64,000 nucleotides of DNA from Dehalobacter sp. DCM (lineage in GTDB: Bacteria > Bacillota > Desulfitobacteriia > Desulfitobacteriales > Syntrophobotulaceae). Location: NCBI RefSeq assembly GCF_024972775.1, contig NZ_CP092282.1, positions 2,907,001 through 2,971,000 of the forward strand, in the 5' to 3' direction. The position numbers and the translations under genes are program-made. The first letter of the stretch is position 1. The number at the start of each line of letters is the position of its first letter. The notes under the pieces are model-generated. The model was not told the origin of the DNA. It saw only the letters and a program-made list of their open reading frames with translations, and did no database searches. Below, in pieces: positions 19,459 through 30,300 of this stretch.

Positions 19459-19495
19459 GGGGACTCAGCCGAAACTTTAGGTTTCGGCTGCGCCC
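19459..19495 (+). terminator. Hairpin downstream of the truncated membrane gene
   Basis: CAGCCGAAAC and GTTTCGGCTG pair perfectly around TTTAG, with GGGG/CCCC outside. There is no T-run, so rho-independent termination is uncertain. Confidence 0.45.
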
Positions 19496-19523
19496 CCTCA
19501 TTCTTTCAATGGTGTGTTGTGGT

Positions 19524-19607
19524 GTGTATTACATTGCGACGATTGATGGTGACCAGCCGCGAGTCCGTCCTTTCGGCACTGTGACCTTGTTTTTGATTAA
19601 AGATTGA
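19524..19607 (+). pseudogene. Fragment of a pyridoxamine-phosphate-oxidase-like flavoprotein gene
   Basis: VYYIATIDGDQPRVRPFGTV is the recognisable start region of small FMN-binding split-barrel proteins. It is cut off after 28 codons by a stop, with no N-terminal helix before it. Confidence 0.6.
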
Positions 19608-19661
19608 AGAACGTTTTTTAGTTATTTTAATTGAATACACCAATCTTTTAAAAAATAGTTC

Positions 19662-20332
19662 TTATTTTTTTATTTTTGTTTGAACCTTATCGACTAACCA
19701 GTTACACCATTCATCCAAACCTTGCCCTGTTTTGCAAGAAACTTCGAATATTTTCATTTCAGGATTTAGCCTCTGTACTCGTCTGTACAGAGCTTCCTTA
19801 TCAAAATCAGAGCCCTCAAGGTAGTCTACTTTATTGACTAGCATAACATCACACACTGAAAAAATCAGGGGGTACTTCAGTACTTTGTCATCCCCCTCCG
19901 GAACACTTAGAATCATGGTCTTCAAATCTGCACCAGTATCAAATTCTGCTGGGCAAACGAGATTGCCGATATTTTCAATAAACACTAAATCCAGATTTTC
20001 CAAATCGAGTTCGTCCAGCGCTGGAGTAAGCATAGGTGCATCGAGATGACAAGCACCTCCGGTACGAATCTGAACGGCTGGAATTCCCTGGGCTGTAATC
20101 TATTCTGAATCTACTAGTGACTCAATATCTCCCTCGATAACTCCTAAGCGAATTCTGTCGCTCAATCTCTTAATGGTTTGGAGGATCACACTCGTTTTCC
20201 CCGAGCCTGAGGATGCATCAAATTTACCATAAATACGTCCTTCTCTGTCATATTGGCCCGAATGACCTCCGCCTGGTTTTCATTATCAGAAAGAATATTT
20301 TCCCTTATGTCAATTAGTTTGATCTCATCCAT
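19662..20332 (-). pseudogene. hypB: Broken hydrogenase/urease nickel GTPase HypB
   Basis: HypB loads nickel into hydrogenase with HypA. The start (DEIKLIDIRENILSDNENQA; EKDVFMVNLM) is lost from frame at the P-loop, where one G is missing, and continues as ASSGSGKTSVILQTIKRLSD, LGVIEGDIESLVDSE. An amber TAG then stands where Arg is expected, followed by ITAQGIPAVQIRTGGACHLD and a normal C-terminus with FIENIGNLVCPAEFDTGAD and VNKVDYL. The ATG at 20332 directly follows the hypA stop. Two lesions make it non-functional unless they are sequence errors. Confidence 0.88.
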
Positions 20333-20683
20333 TTATCTTACCTCCATCTTTTCCACAAGTAATTCTCGTCCAGAAAGAAGGGTATATTCAAAACCGTCGC
20401 AAAACGGACATAGGAGTTTTTTATCTTCATGTAGATTCACTGAAAATTCTTTGCCACATAACTTACATTCAAACACGACCGGAACCTTTTTAACCTCAAT
20501 GTGCACGCCTTCTGCTATGGTACCTTTACTAATATAATCGAAATAACGCTGAAGCCAATCCTGCTCAAGTTTGCGCATTTCCCCTATAGCAAGATAGATA
20601 GCCAAAACTTTATTTGCCTTTTTCTGTTCCGCGTTCTTTAACACCAAGCTAAGAATACTTTTGGACACAGCTAATTCGTGCAT
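20333..20683 (-). CDS. hypA: Nickel metallochaperone HypA
   Basis: A 116-residue protein that delivers nickel to [NiFe]-hydrogenase. The N-terminal Met-His-Glu (nickel site) starts MHELAVSKSILSLVLKNAEQ. The zinc site is formed by FECKLCGKEF and LLCPFCDG. The gene is intact and abuts the broken hypB. Confidence 0.94.
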   Translation of the reverse strand: MHELAVSKSILSLVLKNAEQKKANKVLAIYLAIGEMRKLEQDWLQRYFDYISKGTIAEGVHIEVKKVPVVFECKLCGKEFSVNLHEDKKLLCPFCDGFEYTLLSGRELLVEKMEVR

Positions 20684-20763
20684 ACTCCACCTCCGGCTGA
20701 TCAGGTCTAAATCATTTTTTCGATTTCAAAATCAGCTAACCGTCGTGGTCTTATTTAATTTTT

Positions 20764-20982
20764 TTACTTTTTCCGGTTAAGATCATTAGTTAGACCATGT
20801 ACCAATTTCATCTTTGGAAGAATATCACTGATACACGTTAGCATGTTTCCAATGGAACGGATTGAATCTTCAATAATTCTAATTTGTCCACTTATTGAGT
20901 ATTGACAGTCTGATACTAATTTGCATTTAAAACATGGAAAGTATCTAAACAATGATAGCCATAAATTGGTTTTATAGATCAA
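20764..20982 (-). CDS. Small hypothetical protein after the 4Fe-4S gene
   Basis: A 72-residue frame starting with TTG inside the last codons of the 4Fe-4S gene, with AAGGTGG eight bases upstream. It reads FRYFPCFKCKLVSDC and then a helical part (IRIIEDSIRSIGNMLTCISD). Three cysteines near the start may bind metal. I do not recognise it. Confidence 0.4.
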   Translation of the reverse strand: MIYKTNLWLSLFRYFPCFKCKLVSDCQYSISGQIRIIEDSIRSIGNMLTCISDILPKMKLVHGLTNDLNRKK

Positions 20983-21859
20983 GGTTTAGTCCACCTTCAG
21001 CAAAGTACTGTTTTATATCCTCTTTCACTGGTTTCATCAAATGGAGCACATTCGCTTTTTGTAGACATTTATCAGCACAACGCCCGCAGCCCAGGCAAAT
21101 ATTATTGTCGATGACAATTTGATCCTCTTTCCAACAAATTGCCTCTGCAGGGCAAATATTCTTACATGCACCACACCTAATACATTTTTGATCGTCATGA
21201 ACTGCTTTCCAACCTATAGATGTATATGCACCTCTTTTACTGGAATGTAGTGCCCTATTTGTCTGCAGAGCACCACAGCAGCAAGGACAACAAAAACAGA
21301 TTTCCAGCCAACGCGTCATATCATCTTCCAGGATGCCCCAAATAAATTTCTCAACACCAACCCATAATGCCTGACCTATTAAGCCCATTTCAGCACCCTT
21401 CTCTATATGAGCAAGGGCTTCTTCAACTGTTGCTTCCCGACCAACTCCCCTCTCTATGCAACCTCTGCCGCCTTCACCTAAAAATATACATCCTAAATCA
21501 TGTGGGTAATCCTTGCATTCATAAGAACTACGACAGAGACAATTATTCAGAATGACCCTGAGGCTTGATTCTCTAACAATCTTTTTCATTAACTCAATCG
21601 GCATTACAACATCTTCAGCGAGGTCCTTTACATCAAGATTTAAATTTAAGATATAGCCCTGAGATAAATCAGGGTGCTTTTTGGGCTTTGATGGTTTTGG
21701 ATTTATTGCTAACTTTTTGGCCTCTTTTTTGGTTTTATTAATGCTTAAATCCACAAGACGCCTGAATAGTTTTGCCGTTCTATTCCAAGTTTTTTCAGTT
21801 ACAGCTGTTTTCAATCTGATTCTATTACTTAGGCTAAGACTTGTCTTATGCTTTGACAT
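20972..21859 (-). CDS. 4Fe-4S ferredoxin-domain protein
   Basis: A ~295-residue iron-sulfur protein. The C-terminal ~70 residues hold two typical clusters: CIRCGACKNICP and CLGCGRCADKC. Earlier there are further cysteine groups, NNCLCRSSYECKDYPHDLGC and EICFCCPCCCGAL. The basic N-terminus has no signal peptide. It probably carries electrons or senses redox state, and its place beside hypAB suggests a hydrogenase-related role, which is inference. The ATG at 21859 has GGGAGGGG upstream; an in-frame GTG before it lies inside the ribosome site. Confidence 0.82.
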   Translation of the reverse strand: MSKHKTSLSLSNRIRLKTAVTEKTWNRTAKLFRRLVDLSINKTKKEAKKLAINPKPSKPKKHPDLSQGYILNLNLDVKDLAEDVVMPIELMKKIVRESSLRVILNNCLCRSSYECKDYPHDLGCIFLGEGGRGCIERGVGREATVEEALAHIEKGAEMGLIGQALWVGVEKFIWGILEDDMTRWLEICFCCPCCCGALQTNRALHSSKRGAYTSIGWKAVHDDQKCIRCGACKNICPAEAICWKEDQIVIDNNICLGCGRCADKCLQKANVLHLMKPVKEDIKQYFAEGGLNLDL

Positions 21860-21976
21860 CGCCGCTACCCCTCCCACCTGATATCTTCAACTTACGGGAC
21901 ACCACTTTATAGTCATTCATTGTTATTTTTTTCTACCGCGCATTTTGTTTAATTCCCCGTAAAAGTTAGACCCCCC

Positions 21977-22154
21977 TACAAAAAAATTCCCGTGAAACTC
22001 TCGTTCACGGTAACATACAACACACTGCAATATTCTCTTAAAAAGGCCGGAACCGCTTGAAAAAAGGCTATTTCCTCTCTATCACCGTGACCGTCTCAAC
22101 GTGCCTTGAGGGTACAAAAAAGATGTTGCATCAATCTGGTAGCCCCTTGGCGGC
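21977..22154 (-). repeat. Dispersed structured element, copy 3 (long form)
   Basis: The core is at 22098-22154: CTCAA-CGTGCC-TTGAG hairpin, A-run, and TGTTGC pairing with GCGGCA through G-U pairs. About 100 bp further left lies CCGTGAA/TTCACGG (21990-22010), which on the minus strand is followed by GAATTTTTTT. Copy 4 has the same layout and much of the same intervening sequence. It lies 307 bp beyond the TolC-like gene; no other feature is seen between 22155 and 22461. Confidence 0.8.
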
Positions 22155-22461
22155 AGGGTATATATTTCAAATTAAACCGTTTTTTACTAAGGTTTTCCTA
22201 TTAATTTTTTATTAAATATCCCTCTTATTATAGCCATCCATAATTCTGACAGGTATCTACAACTACGTCCACATACACGGCACTTTCTTTCATCTGATAA
22301 ATAAACAGACACCTGTTTTCAATCTAGAGCTTTCGGTATTTCCCCGCGTAAATTAGTGGATCAGTCAGCCAAGGATTCCTTTCTGAAAACTATTCCAGTG
22401 ACTTTTCCTGCTCCTGAAAAACTTCAAATAACAGCAATACTGTAGACAAAGTAAAGGAGTT

Positions 22462-23757
22462 TTAGAGTTTTACCCCCCCTAACAACCACTGGTAACCAGT
22501 ATAAGCTTCGAGCAAATCGGTTTTTGCTTTCTCTTTATTTTCCAGCTGTTTTTGAACCGATTGGCTTGCTATATCCAAAGACAGAGGGGAAATAAACCCT
22601 AATTCGAAAGATTTTTGACTTATGGCATAGGATGCCTGTTCCGACAGCAACTTGTCCTTTTCTTTGTTCCAGGTCTTTACTTTTTCCTGAACGTCTTTGT
22701 ACCTGGTGTCGAAGTCCAAAGCAGTTTCTCTTCGTTGTTGTTCCTGCATAGTATAACTATCTTCCATTCGTACCAAAATACTATTGGTCAAGGCCTTATC
22801 CAAATCAGTGTCATAGTCCATGGACCCGATCCCTTCTAAATCCGGTTCGGGAGCAGCTTTTAGTGTTAAGGGTGTATCAAAATCCTGACCGAGAGAAACG
22901 TTGAGGTTCCCCAGCAAGGAAGCCATATTATCTTCCAGGGAGGCTATGGTCAGATCAAGGTCGGTGAGTTTGGATTCATCGGTACGGCATTGCTGTGCCG
23001 TAATAAATCCCAAATCCAGTTTCAAATTATTTAACGTAACCTGTTTTTGCTGGATTTTCCGGTTTAATTGCATCCCGGCCAGTTGCTGTTGTAAGTCAAT
23101 ATAAGTTAAAAACATCTGCTGGACACCCCAAACGATTTGGCTATTGCCTATCTCTACCTGGAGGATTAATGTCTCGCTATCATCCTGCTGGGTTTCCATA
23201 TTCGCAATCTGATTTTCAATGGATTGGATCTGTAACTGATAATTTTTTAGCGAGTCGAAGTTGATATAATCCAGGGAAAGATCCTGGGGAGCGGTCATGG
23301 TCAGCAAAAACCACATATCCGCGCCATTGGTGTCCTGACCTGTGACGAAACCAAGCAGCGGATCGGTGCTGCTCGTCAGTATGGTTACCGGATCGGATAG
23401 CCCGTTGGTATCCACCGGCAACGATTCTGGATAACTGTTGATCATATTCAGTAAACTGTCCTTCGGCATGCTGCTTACTTTTATGGTAGTAAAATCAGCA
23501 ATAAGCGAGGCACTCATCTCGTCAAACATTTTTTCCTGCTGAATAAGGGCATCTATGCTATCGTCAATTTGCGCAATCCCATCTACAGCTTCATCCTGAT
23601 TGTTTGCGATTACCGGATTACGTTCCTGCACTTCTTCTTCGATCATGTCAAAACTCAGAACGTGAAGGTCATTATCGCTATCCCCCAGTGCCGTAACCGG
23701 CTGAAGGAGAAACATACAGCAGAACAGTATTAGAAGTATATGTTTAATTCTTTTCAT
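22462..23757 (-). CDS. TolC-like outer-membrane efflux protein family member
   Basis: A ~431-residue exported protein with a signal peptide (HILLILFCCMFLLQPVTA) and long helical repeats typical of TolC-family proteins (QLQIQSIENQIANMETQQDD; AGMQLNRKIQQKQVTLNNLK; KSFELGFISPLSLDIASQSV). It is the last gene of the RND pump unit. TolC proteins form channels across an outer membrane; in a monoderm cell the role would have to differ, so its presence matters for the envelope type. The ATG at 23757 has AGAGGAG upstream. Confidence 0.75.
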   Translation of the reverse strand: MKRIKHILLILFCCMFLLQPVTALGDSDNDLHVLSFDMIEEEVQERNPVIANNQDEAVDGIAQIDDSIDALIQQEKMFDEMSASLIADFTTIKVSSMPKDSLLNMINSYPESLPVDTNGLSDPVTILTSSTDPLLGFVTGQDTNGADMWFLLTMTAPQDLSLDYINFDSLKNYQLQIQSIENQIANMETQQDDSETLILQVEIGNSQIVWGVQQMFLTYIDLQQQLAGMQLNRKIQQKQVTLNNLKLDLGFITAQQCRTDESKLTDLDLTIASLEDNMASLLGNLNVSLGQDFDTPLTLKAAPEPDLEGIGSMDYDTDLDKALTNSILVRMEDSYTMQEQQRRETALDFDTRYKDVQEKVKTWNKEKDKLLSEQASYAISQKSFELGFISPLSLDIASQSVQKQLENKEKAKTDLLEAYTGYQWLLGGVKL

Positions 23758-23803
23758 GAACCAAATGCTCCTCTCCAAAACTTTTTCGTGCTCTAATAAT
23801 TGG

Positions 23804-25138
23804 CTATTTAATCAGGGGCAGTGTAAATCGGATGCCAAAGCCACCCTCTGTTCGATTATAAGCATTGATGCTTCCATTGTGGCTCTCGACGATTCGCTTA
23901 CAGATAGCCAGCCCGAGCCCGGCTCCCATAGTTTCCGTCGAGCGGGATTTGTCGGTACGATAAAATTTGTTAAAGATGTTGGCCAAATCTTCTTCCGGAA
24001 CTCCCCTGCCATTGTCTTCTATGGTTATAACGGCTAATCCGTTCCAAACCGTGCAGGATATGATTATTTTAATCGGAGGATCTGCATACTTTAAGGAATT
24101 GCTGATTAGATTTGCAACAACCCGGCGAATTTTTCTGACATCGATCAGGACCAGGAAATGTTCGGCGATATCCGTTTGATAAGTAAAATCCGTATGGTAG
24201 GCCTGCAATTCTTCCGCATATTCATCACAGATGGATATAAAGAAGCTTTTTAAGGCCACTGCTTCCTGGTTTAGTTTGGTACATTCCTCTTCGTTCTGCG
24301 TGTAGTCGGAAAAATCTTGCAGAAGCTGCTGTATATCCTCCGCTTTCTGATAAATGATCCGGTAATACTCGCGCTTTTTTTCTTCGGTTTTGATATTGGA
24401 AAATAAAAGTCTTTCCATATATCCCCGAATGGAGGTCAATGGGGTTTTAAGATCATGCGAGATGGAAGAGATCATTTCCAGTTGCTGATCGTGGGAATCA
24501 TGCAGCTTTTTCACCATTTCCTCAAAGCCTGCTGCCAGGTCCCCGATTTCATCCTTCCGATTCAAGGGAAGGGAAGTTAATTGTCTATTCTTACGGTAGC
24601 CCACAAGTCCAAAACTGTTTTGCAGCAGGGAAAGCGGTTTAACAATGTTATAATGCAGATAAATCACGAGTATCAGAAGAATCAACGATAGGATGATCAG
24701 TGTAAAAAAAACAAAACCTTCTAATATACTCATACCCATGATATCTTTCGGCATAAACGAAGTCTCTGTTTCCAAAAGAAAAACTGTCTGACCGTTTACG
24801 GATACAAATGCGGACGACTTCATCTCAAACATTTTGCTGTGATGAGACTCAGCCTGGTAGGCCAATTGCTTATTGGTATCATAAACAAGAATGTTCATTT
24901 TTTCTTTTTGCGCCATATCCTGAAGATACGTACGGATTTGATCGCTGTCAGGGTATCTGACGCTGATACCTTGAGCTATTTCAACGCTGTTCCGATCTAA
25001 AGCTTCCCTGTTCATCTGAATACTCCGCTCTCCGGCTTCCAACATGAAAAAGCGGTAATAGAAAAGCACGCTCAGACTGACCAGCAAAAATACCAAAAAA
25101 ACCATAAACGGCAGTTTGAACCGGATACTCCACCTCAT
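23804..25138 (-). CDS. Sensor histidine kinase of the efflux operon
   Basis: A 444-residue membrane kinase. One helix at each side of an extracytoplasmic region (~residues 10-30 and 135-160) is followed by HAMP, the phospho-acceptor motif SSISHDLKTPLTSIRGYMER and the ATP-binding domain (NLISNSLKYA; DNGRGVPEEDL; GAGLGLAICKRI). It overlaps its response regulator by four bases (ATGA) and sits within the RND gene set, so it probably controls pump expression. Confidence 0.94.
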   Translation of the reverse strand: MRWSIRFKLPFMVFLVFLLVSLSVLFYYRFFMLEAGERSIQMNREALDRNSVEIAQGISVRYPDSDQIRTYLQDMAQKEKMNILVYDTNKQLAYQAESHHSKMFEMKSSAFVSVNGQTVFLLETETSFMPKDIMGMSILEGFVFFTLIILSLILLILVIYLHYNIVKPLSLLQNSFGLVGYRKNRQLTSLPLNRKDEIGDLAAGFEEMVKKLHDSHDQQLEMISSISHDLKTPLTSIRGYMERLLFSNIKTEEKKREYYRIIYQKAEDIQQLLQDFSDYTQNEEECTKLNQEAVALKSFFISICDEYAEELQAYHTDFTYQTDIAEHFLVLIDVRKIRRVVANLISNSLKYADPPIKIIISCTVWNGLAVITIEDNGRGVPEEDLANIFNKFYRTDKSRSTETMGAGLGLAICKRIVESHNGSINAYNRTEGGFGIRFTLPLIK

Positions 25139-25830
25139 TGCAAGCCTCCTGTAAATTTATAGCCAATCCCCCAGACCGTTCGAATATACTGATTATGTTG
25201 GTCGATTTTGCTGCGCAGGTTTTTGATATGAACTGTAACCGTATTGATATCCCCATACGTACTATCGCCCCAAATGGCTTCATAGATCTTTTCTCTGCTC
25301 AAGACTCTGTTATGATTCTCTGCCAGGTAAACAAGGATCTGAAATTCGCGGGTAGACAGGTCGATTTTTTTTCCATCGACCCAAACATCGAAGGTCTCTT
25401 TGTTAATACTTAAATTTCCGATCTCCAGCATATTCGATATCTTACTTGAAAATATACTGCTGCGGCGCTCCCGGCGAAGGTGGGCATTGACTCTGGCAAC
25501 CAGCTCGTAAATACTGAATGGTTTGGTTATATAATCGTCTGCCCCTACTTCCAGTCCGATCACTTTATCAATTTCCCGGTCTTTGGCGCTGAGGATAATG
25601 ATAGGGATGGCAATGTCGTTTCTCACCTTTCGACATACCTCCAGACCATCTATTTCCGGCATCATCACATCCAGGATGACCAAGGACAAATCTGTTTCCG
25701 CCAATTTTCTCAATACTTCTTTGCCGTCATAGGCTTTGACTACTTCAAAGCCTTCGTCTTCCAAACTGTCGCTCAACAGATTCACAATTTCATGATCATC
25801 GTCGGCAATTAAAATCTTTGGTACTCCCAT
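25135..25830 (-). CDS. OmpR-family response regulator of the efflux operon
   Basis: A 231-residue regulator. The receiver domain contains DDDHE at the N-terminus and LVILDVMMPEIDGLEV with the phospho-acceptor Asp. The C-terminal winged helix contains LSTREFQILVYLAENHNRVL and NTVTVHIKNLRSKI. It partners the kinase encoded next to it and likely binds upstream of the pump genes. Confidence 0.94.
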   Translation of the reverse strand: MGVPKILIADDDHEIVNLLSDSLEDEGFEVVKAYDGKEVLRKLAETDLSLVILDVMMPEIDGLEVCRKVRNDIAIPIIILSAKDREIDKVIGLEVGADDYITKPFSIYELVARVNAHLRRERRSSIFSSKISNMLEIGNLSINKETFDVWVDGKKIDLSTREFQILVYLAENHNRVLSREKIYEAIWGDSTYGDINTVTVHIKNLRSKIDQHNQYIRTVWGIGYKFTGGLQ

Positions 25831-25885
25831 CTAACTGCACTCCTTCCGTTAGAGCATCAATCATGTGATTGATATGACAAATTCT

Positions 25886-26095
25886 TCAAGATAGTGAGGT
25901 AATCTTGCTAAGATCCTCGTTGATTTTTGTTAAGGAATTCATTAAGTTGGCTTGAATTGCAACGAGTTTTTCAAGGTTGATCTTCGCATTTTCAACATCT
26001 TGTTTTTCTTTGGCCGCTTTCAAGGCCGGGATAATAAAATTCAACTCATCGCGCAGGGCAGAATGGATTTGATTGTCTTTTTTTATTGTTTCCAC
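25886..26095 (-). CDS. Small coiled-coil protein in the efflux operon
   Basis: A 69-residue or longer helical protein (IHSALRDELNFIIPALKAAK; NINLEKL-like heptads). The frame is open upstream to about 26196 (FSKAIEKVKQLTAKNNSTLL), so the real start may be a weak codon near the end of the adaptor gene. I do not recognise it. It lies between the adaptor and the response regulator. Confidence 0.5.
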   Translation of the reverse strand: METIKKDNQIHSALRDELNFIIPALKAAKEKQDVENAKINLEKLVAIQANLMNSLTKINEDLSKITSLS

Positions 26096-26190
26096 TAAAA
26101 TCTGAAGTTCCTCATTTTCGATAAGTAATGTTGAATTATTCTTCGCAGTTAATTGCTTTACCTTCTCTATTGCTTTGGAGAAGTTGACAG

Positions 26191-27300
26191 CTAACTTTTA
26201 ACGATCTGGACCTTATCGCCGTCATTCACAAAGCTCTGACCTTCGATCATAACGAGATCCCCTTCCTTCAGTCCGGTTATTTCCGTCATTTTCTCATCAG
26301 AAAGTCCTGTTTTAACGGACACTTTCTGGGCTGTGCCTTCTTCACTTACGATATAAACATAGGGCAAGTCATTTTCGATTAATACCGCTTCATTAGGAAC
26401 GGCTAAGACATTTTGCCTTGTTTCCTTGGGAAATGCAGCTTTAACCAACATATCCGGTTGAAGTTCTTGGGTTTCGTTCTCCACTTGGATCCTGACAAGA
26501 TAGGTATGCGTTTTGGAATCTGCGTCAGGACCGATACTCTTGATTGTTCCCGCAATTTCCTTATTTCCAAGAGCCTTTACTTGAAGAGCTACGGTCTGCC
26601 CGTTTTCAATGGTAAGTCTCAGGTCTTCCGGAATATTGACTTCTACAAGAAGGTTTTTAATATCAATCACAGTGAAAGCAGGGATTCCGGCAGAAATAAC
26701 TTCTCCTTTCTCGACATTTCTGGCAGCAACAATACCAAAAAGCGGTGTGGTGACAACCGTATTGCCGACCTGGAGAGACGCTAGATTCATTGCGGCTTCC
26801 GCTTGTTCTACCTGACTCCAAGCAAGTTTGGCCGACGTTAGCTGGGACTCTGCCTTATCCAGATCCTGTTTGGCTGCGCCTCCGGCATTATACAATTCAA
26901 GCATTTTATCGTAGTATTCCTGAGCATCATCAATCTGCAGCTGTGTTTGTCCTTTTAGTCCCTCGTAAGCGGCCTTGGCCTGAGCATATTGCGCCTCGAC
27001 TTCGGCCTGATCCAAGGTAAACAGAATATCTCCGACTTTTACCGCAGCGCCGACCTCGTAATTGACCTGTTTGACCTTGCCGGAAATCTTGGCGGATACC
27101 ACTGTTTCCGTAACCGGTGTTAGTTTCCCTGCAAATTCGGTATCTTTACCGATTGTGGTGAGCACCGCCGGTGCAACTTTGACTTTTTTAATTTGGTTGG
27201 CCGGTTCTGAAGCCTTGCTGCACCCTGTTACCGAAGCGGCGACAAATACCAGCAGGGTAGCCGCTACTATTTTTATCAGTCTTCCGTAATATGTCATCAT
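26191..27300 (-). CDS. RND efflux periplasmic-adaptor (HlyD/AcrA family) lipoprotein
   Basis: A ~369-residue adaptor linking the RND pump to its channel. The signal peptide ends in the lipobox SVTGC. The lipoyl-like half-motifs VVSAKISGKVKQVNYEVGAA and VVTTPLFGIVAARNVEKGEV flank a helical hairpin (AQYAQAKAAYEGL; LDKAESQLTSAKLAW). Beta-barrel and proximal domains follow. GGAGGG lies before two adjacent ATGs (27300 and 27297). It starts 14 bp after the RND gene. Confidence 0.92.
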   Translation of the reverse strand: MMTYYGRLIKIVAATLLVFVAASVTGCSKASEPANQIKKVKVAPAVLTTIGKDTEFAGKLTPVTETVVSAKISGKVKQVNYEVGAAVKVGDILFTLDQAEVEAQYAQAKAAYEGLKGQTQLQIDDAQEYYDKMLELYNAGGAAKQDLDKAESQLTSAKLAWSQVEQAEAAMNLASLQVGNTVVTTPLFGIVAARNVEKGEVISAGIPAFTVIDIKNLLVEVNIPEDLRLTIENGQTVALQVKALGNKEIAGTIKSIGPDADSKTHTYLVRIQVENETQELQPDMLVKAAFPKETRQNVLAVPNEAVLIENDLPYVYIVSEEGTAQKVSVKTGLSDEKMTEITGLKEGDLVMIEGQSFVNDGDKVQIVKS

Positions 27301-27313
27301 GTAACCCTCCGCC

Positions 27314-30300
27314 TTACAAAGTATCGAGCGAATTTTTTGCAGCTCTATTTTTTTTCGAAGCAATTTTCTTTTTGACGTCGTCAAACAGCAGGTAGACAAC
27401 CGGGAGAAGAAACGGGGAAAGAAGGGTCGAGGTCAGCATGCCGCCGATTAAGACGATCCCCATACCCGACTTGATTTCGCTGCCCTCTCCCATCGCCAGC
27501 GCTACCGGCAGCATTCCGACAATAATCGTGATGGTTGTCATTAGGATGGGTTTTAAGCGTGTGGCTCCTGATTCGATTAGCGCTTCTCTTAAAGGCAGCC
27601 CCCGTTTTCTTAAGGTATTAGTATAATCGATCAGCAAGGTACCATTCTTGGAAGCTAGTCCGTCCAACATGATCAGTCCAATCATGGTGACCAGGTTCAG
27701 AGTGGTTCTGGTAAGCGCCAAGGCTAACAACGCGCCGATCATGCCGCAGGGCAGGGAGAGCATTCGGATAAAAGGGGTCAAATACGATTCATAAAGAACT
27801 ACTAAAATCATGTAGACAAGAATAATGGATGCTAATAAGGCTTTGCCTAAGGAACTGAATGATTCTGCCATGTTCTCCTGGTCTCCCCCGAATGCGATGC
27901 TGTAACCGGCGGGCAAGGTTAGAGTCTTTAGTTTCTCCTCAATGTCTTGATTGATCGAACCTAAAGATCTCCCCTGAATGTTTGCAGATACCGAAACCAA
28001 TTCCTGCCGGTTCAGCCGCAGTAATTCCTGGGGACTGCCTGTAAGCTTGACCGAAGCGATTTGACTGAGAGTAACTTGTTGCCCTGATGCGCTGACAATC
28101 CAGATATTTTCGAGATCTTCTTTGGTCGTTATCTGTCCATCCTGAAATTTAACGATCATATCGTATTCGTTGCTGTTTTTTCGGTAAACCCCTGCTTCAG
28201 TACCCTGGATCGCCGTCCGGAGTGTATTTGCCGTATCCGACACAGTAATGCCATATTCGGTCGCCGCCAGGCGGTCCATTTCAATACTGAAGTCTTTTTG
28301 GCCGGCCTGGATGGAATTGCTGATATCTGTAGTACCTTCAACAGCTTGCACTGTGTTTTCAACTTGACCTGCAATCTGCTTCAACACTTCGGGATTGGGT
28401 CCTGTCATGTTTATGATAACAGGTTTTGTACCGTCCATTGAAGTCCGACCGATGAGACTCGCTTCGGTAACGGATAAGACGACACCTTCCAGTTCCCCTC
28501 CCCAGCTTCTTATTTTCTTAGCAACCTGTTCCTGATTTTTCTTTCTCTCGCTGATAGGGACAAGATTGACCACAATCTCCGCAGAGGACTCCATCCCGTC
28601 CACCCCTACTCTGGAGAAATAATCTGAAACTTCGGGTAAGGTCTGCAAATAAGCCTCAATGCGCTGAACTTTCTGATCAGTTTGCTTCAGATTTGCTCCC
28701 GGGGTCAGGGACAAATCAATGGTCAAACTACTTTGATCCGTTTTTGGAATAAATTCCGTGTTGATCACTTTTGCCGGAATAAGCAGCACACTGACTAAAA
28801 GCGCTATCCCTACCAGTCCGACGACTTTTTTCCGGTTATCGAGGCACCAGGCCAACCCGCGTTTATATTGGTTTGTCAAGTAATCTATGGAGAAATTTAT
28901 GGAACAAAGCCTCTTTAACAATGTGCCATATCTTCCGTTGCTAAATCGTTGTAAGATGCGGACATTCTTTTCTTCAGTCAAAGAGTCATTTTTGAGAAGT
29001 TTGGCAGACAGCATTGGGGTCAGCGTAAACGAAACCAGCAAAGAAAATAAGGTTGCACAGACAATGGTCAGCCCGAATTCTCGGAAATAACGACCGATCA
29101 TACCGGACATAAAAGCGACAGGGGCAAATACAACAACATCGGAGAGGGTAATCGCAATGGCCGCCATGCCGATTTCCTTCCGGCCTTCGATCGCCGCGGC
29201 AATTGGATTCTTGCCCATTTTAAGGTGTCTTTGGATATTTTCCAGCACGACAATCGAATCATCCACCAGGATACCGATACTTGCCGATAACGCCAGTAAA
29301 GACATGATATTCAAAGTGAAGCCTAGGACATACATCATAAAAAAGGTAGCAATCAGCGATGTTGGAATAGCGACTAGGACAATAAGCGCCGAGCGCCATT
29401 TGCGCAAGAATAAAAGGAGTACGAGAGAGGTTGTAACGATTCCTTCCAGAAGACTTTCCATCACTGCCTTTAACGTGGCATGAATAAATTCGGATTGATC
29501 TGAGGCTATGGTGATGCTTACTCCTTGCGTTAATCCTTTTTGCATTATTTTCAGATTTTCCTTGACAGTATCGGTAGTCTCGACAATATTGGCATCGCTC
29601 TGCTTTTGAATAAAAACTCCGATGGATTGCGTTTGACTTAAGCGACGGATTTCGTCTTGATCCGGATATTGCAGCCGGACTTCGGCCAAGTCACACAAGC
29701 GGATTTGCCCGCCTGCCGGAGTCGGAATCCGTAAGTCCTCTATTTCTGAGATATCGTCAAATTCCCCGTCGACCCTGACCGTCTGGTTTTGAACATCCTG
29801 TTTGATTTCGCCGGCAGGAGCGTTTAGGTTTTCCTGCTGGAGACGGCTGACGATGGTATTGATATTGAGGCCATAGTAATCCAATGCTTCTTTATCAACC
29901 TGAATGGCAAGCTCTTTTTGGTATACTCCTTCCAGAGTGACGCTCCCGACCCCCGGCAATTTTTCCAGGGAGGATTTTAAAGTATCTGCTTGGGCATAAA
30001 GTATTTCATAGGGTACTTCACCTGTAACGGCCAGCATCATTACCGGCTGTGAATTTTTATCGAATTTCCGGATAGTTGGCTTGGAAGCGTCCTGCGGCAG
30101 CTTGGTGGAGACATCGGCAATCGCTTGCTGCACATCCATAAAAGCTTGATTAATGTCTGTCTCCATGGTGAACATGATGGTTGTATAGCCGAGACCGGTG
30201 ACCGCCGTTGATCGGATGGTATCAATCCCGCTTAAACCGGCAATTTCATTTTCCACCGGTTTAATGATATCTTGTTCAATCTCCTCAACACCGGCTCCCT

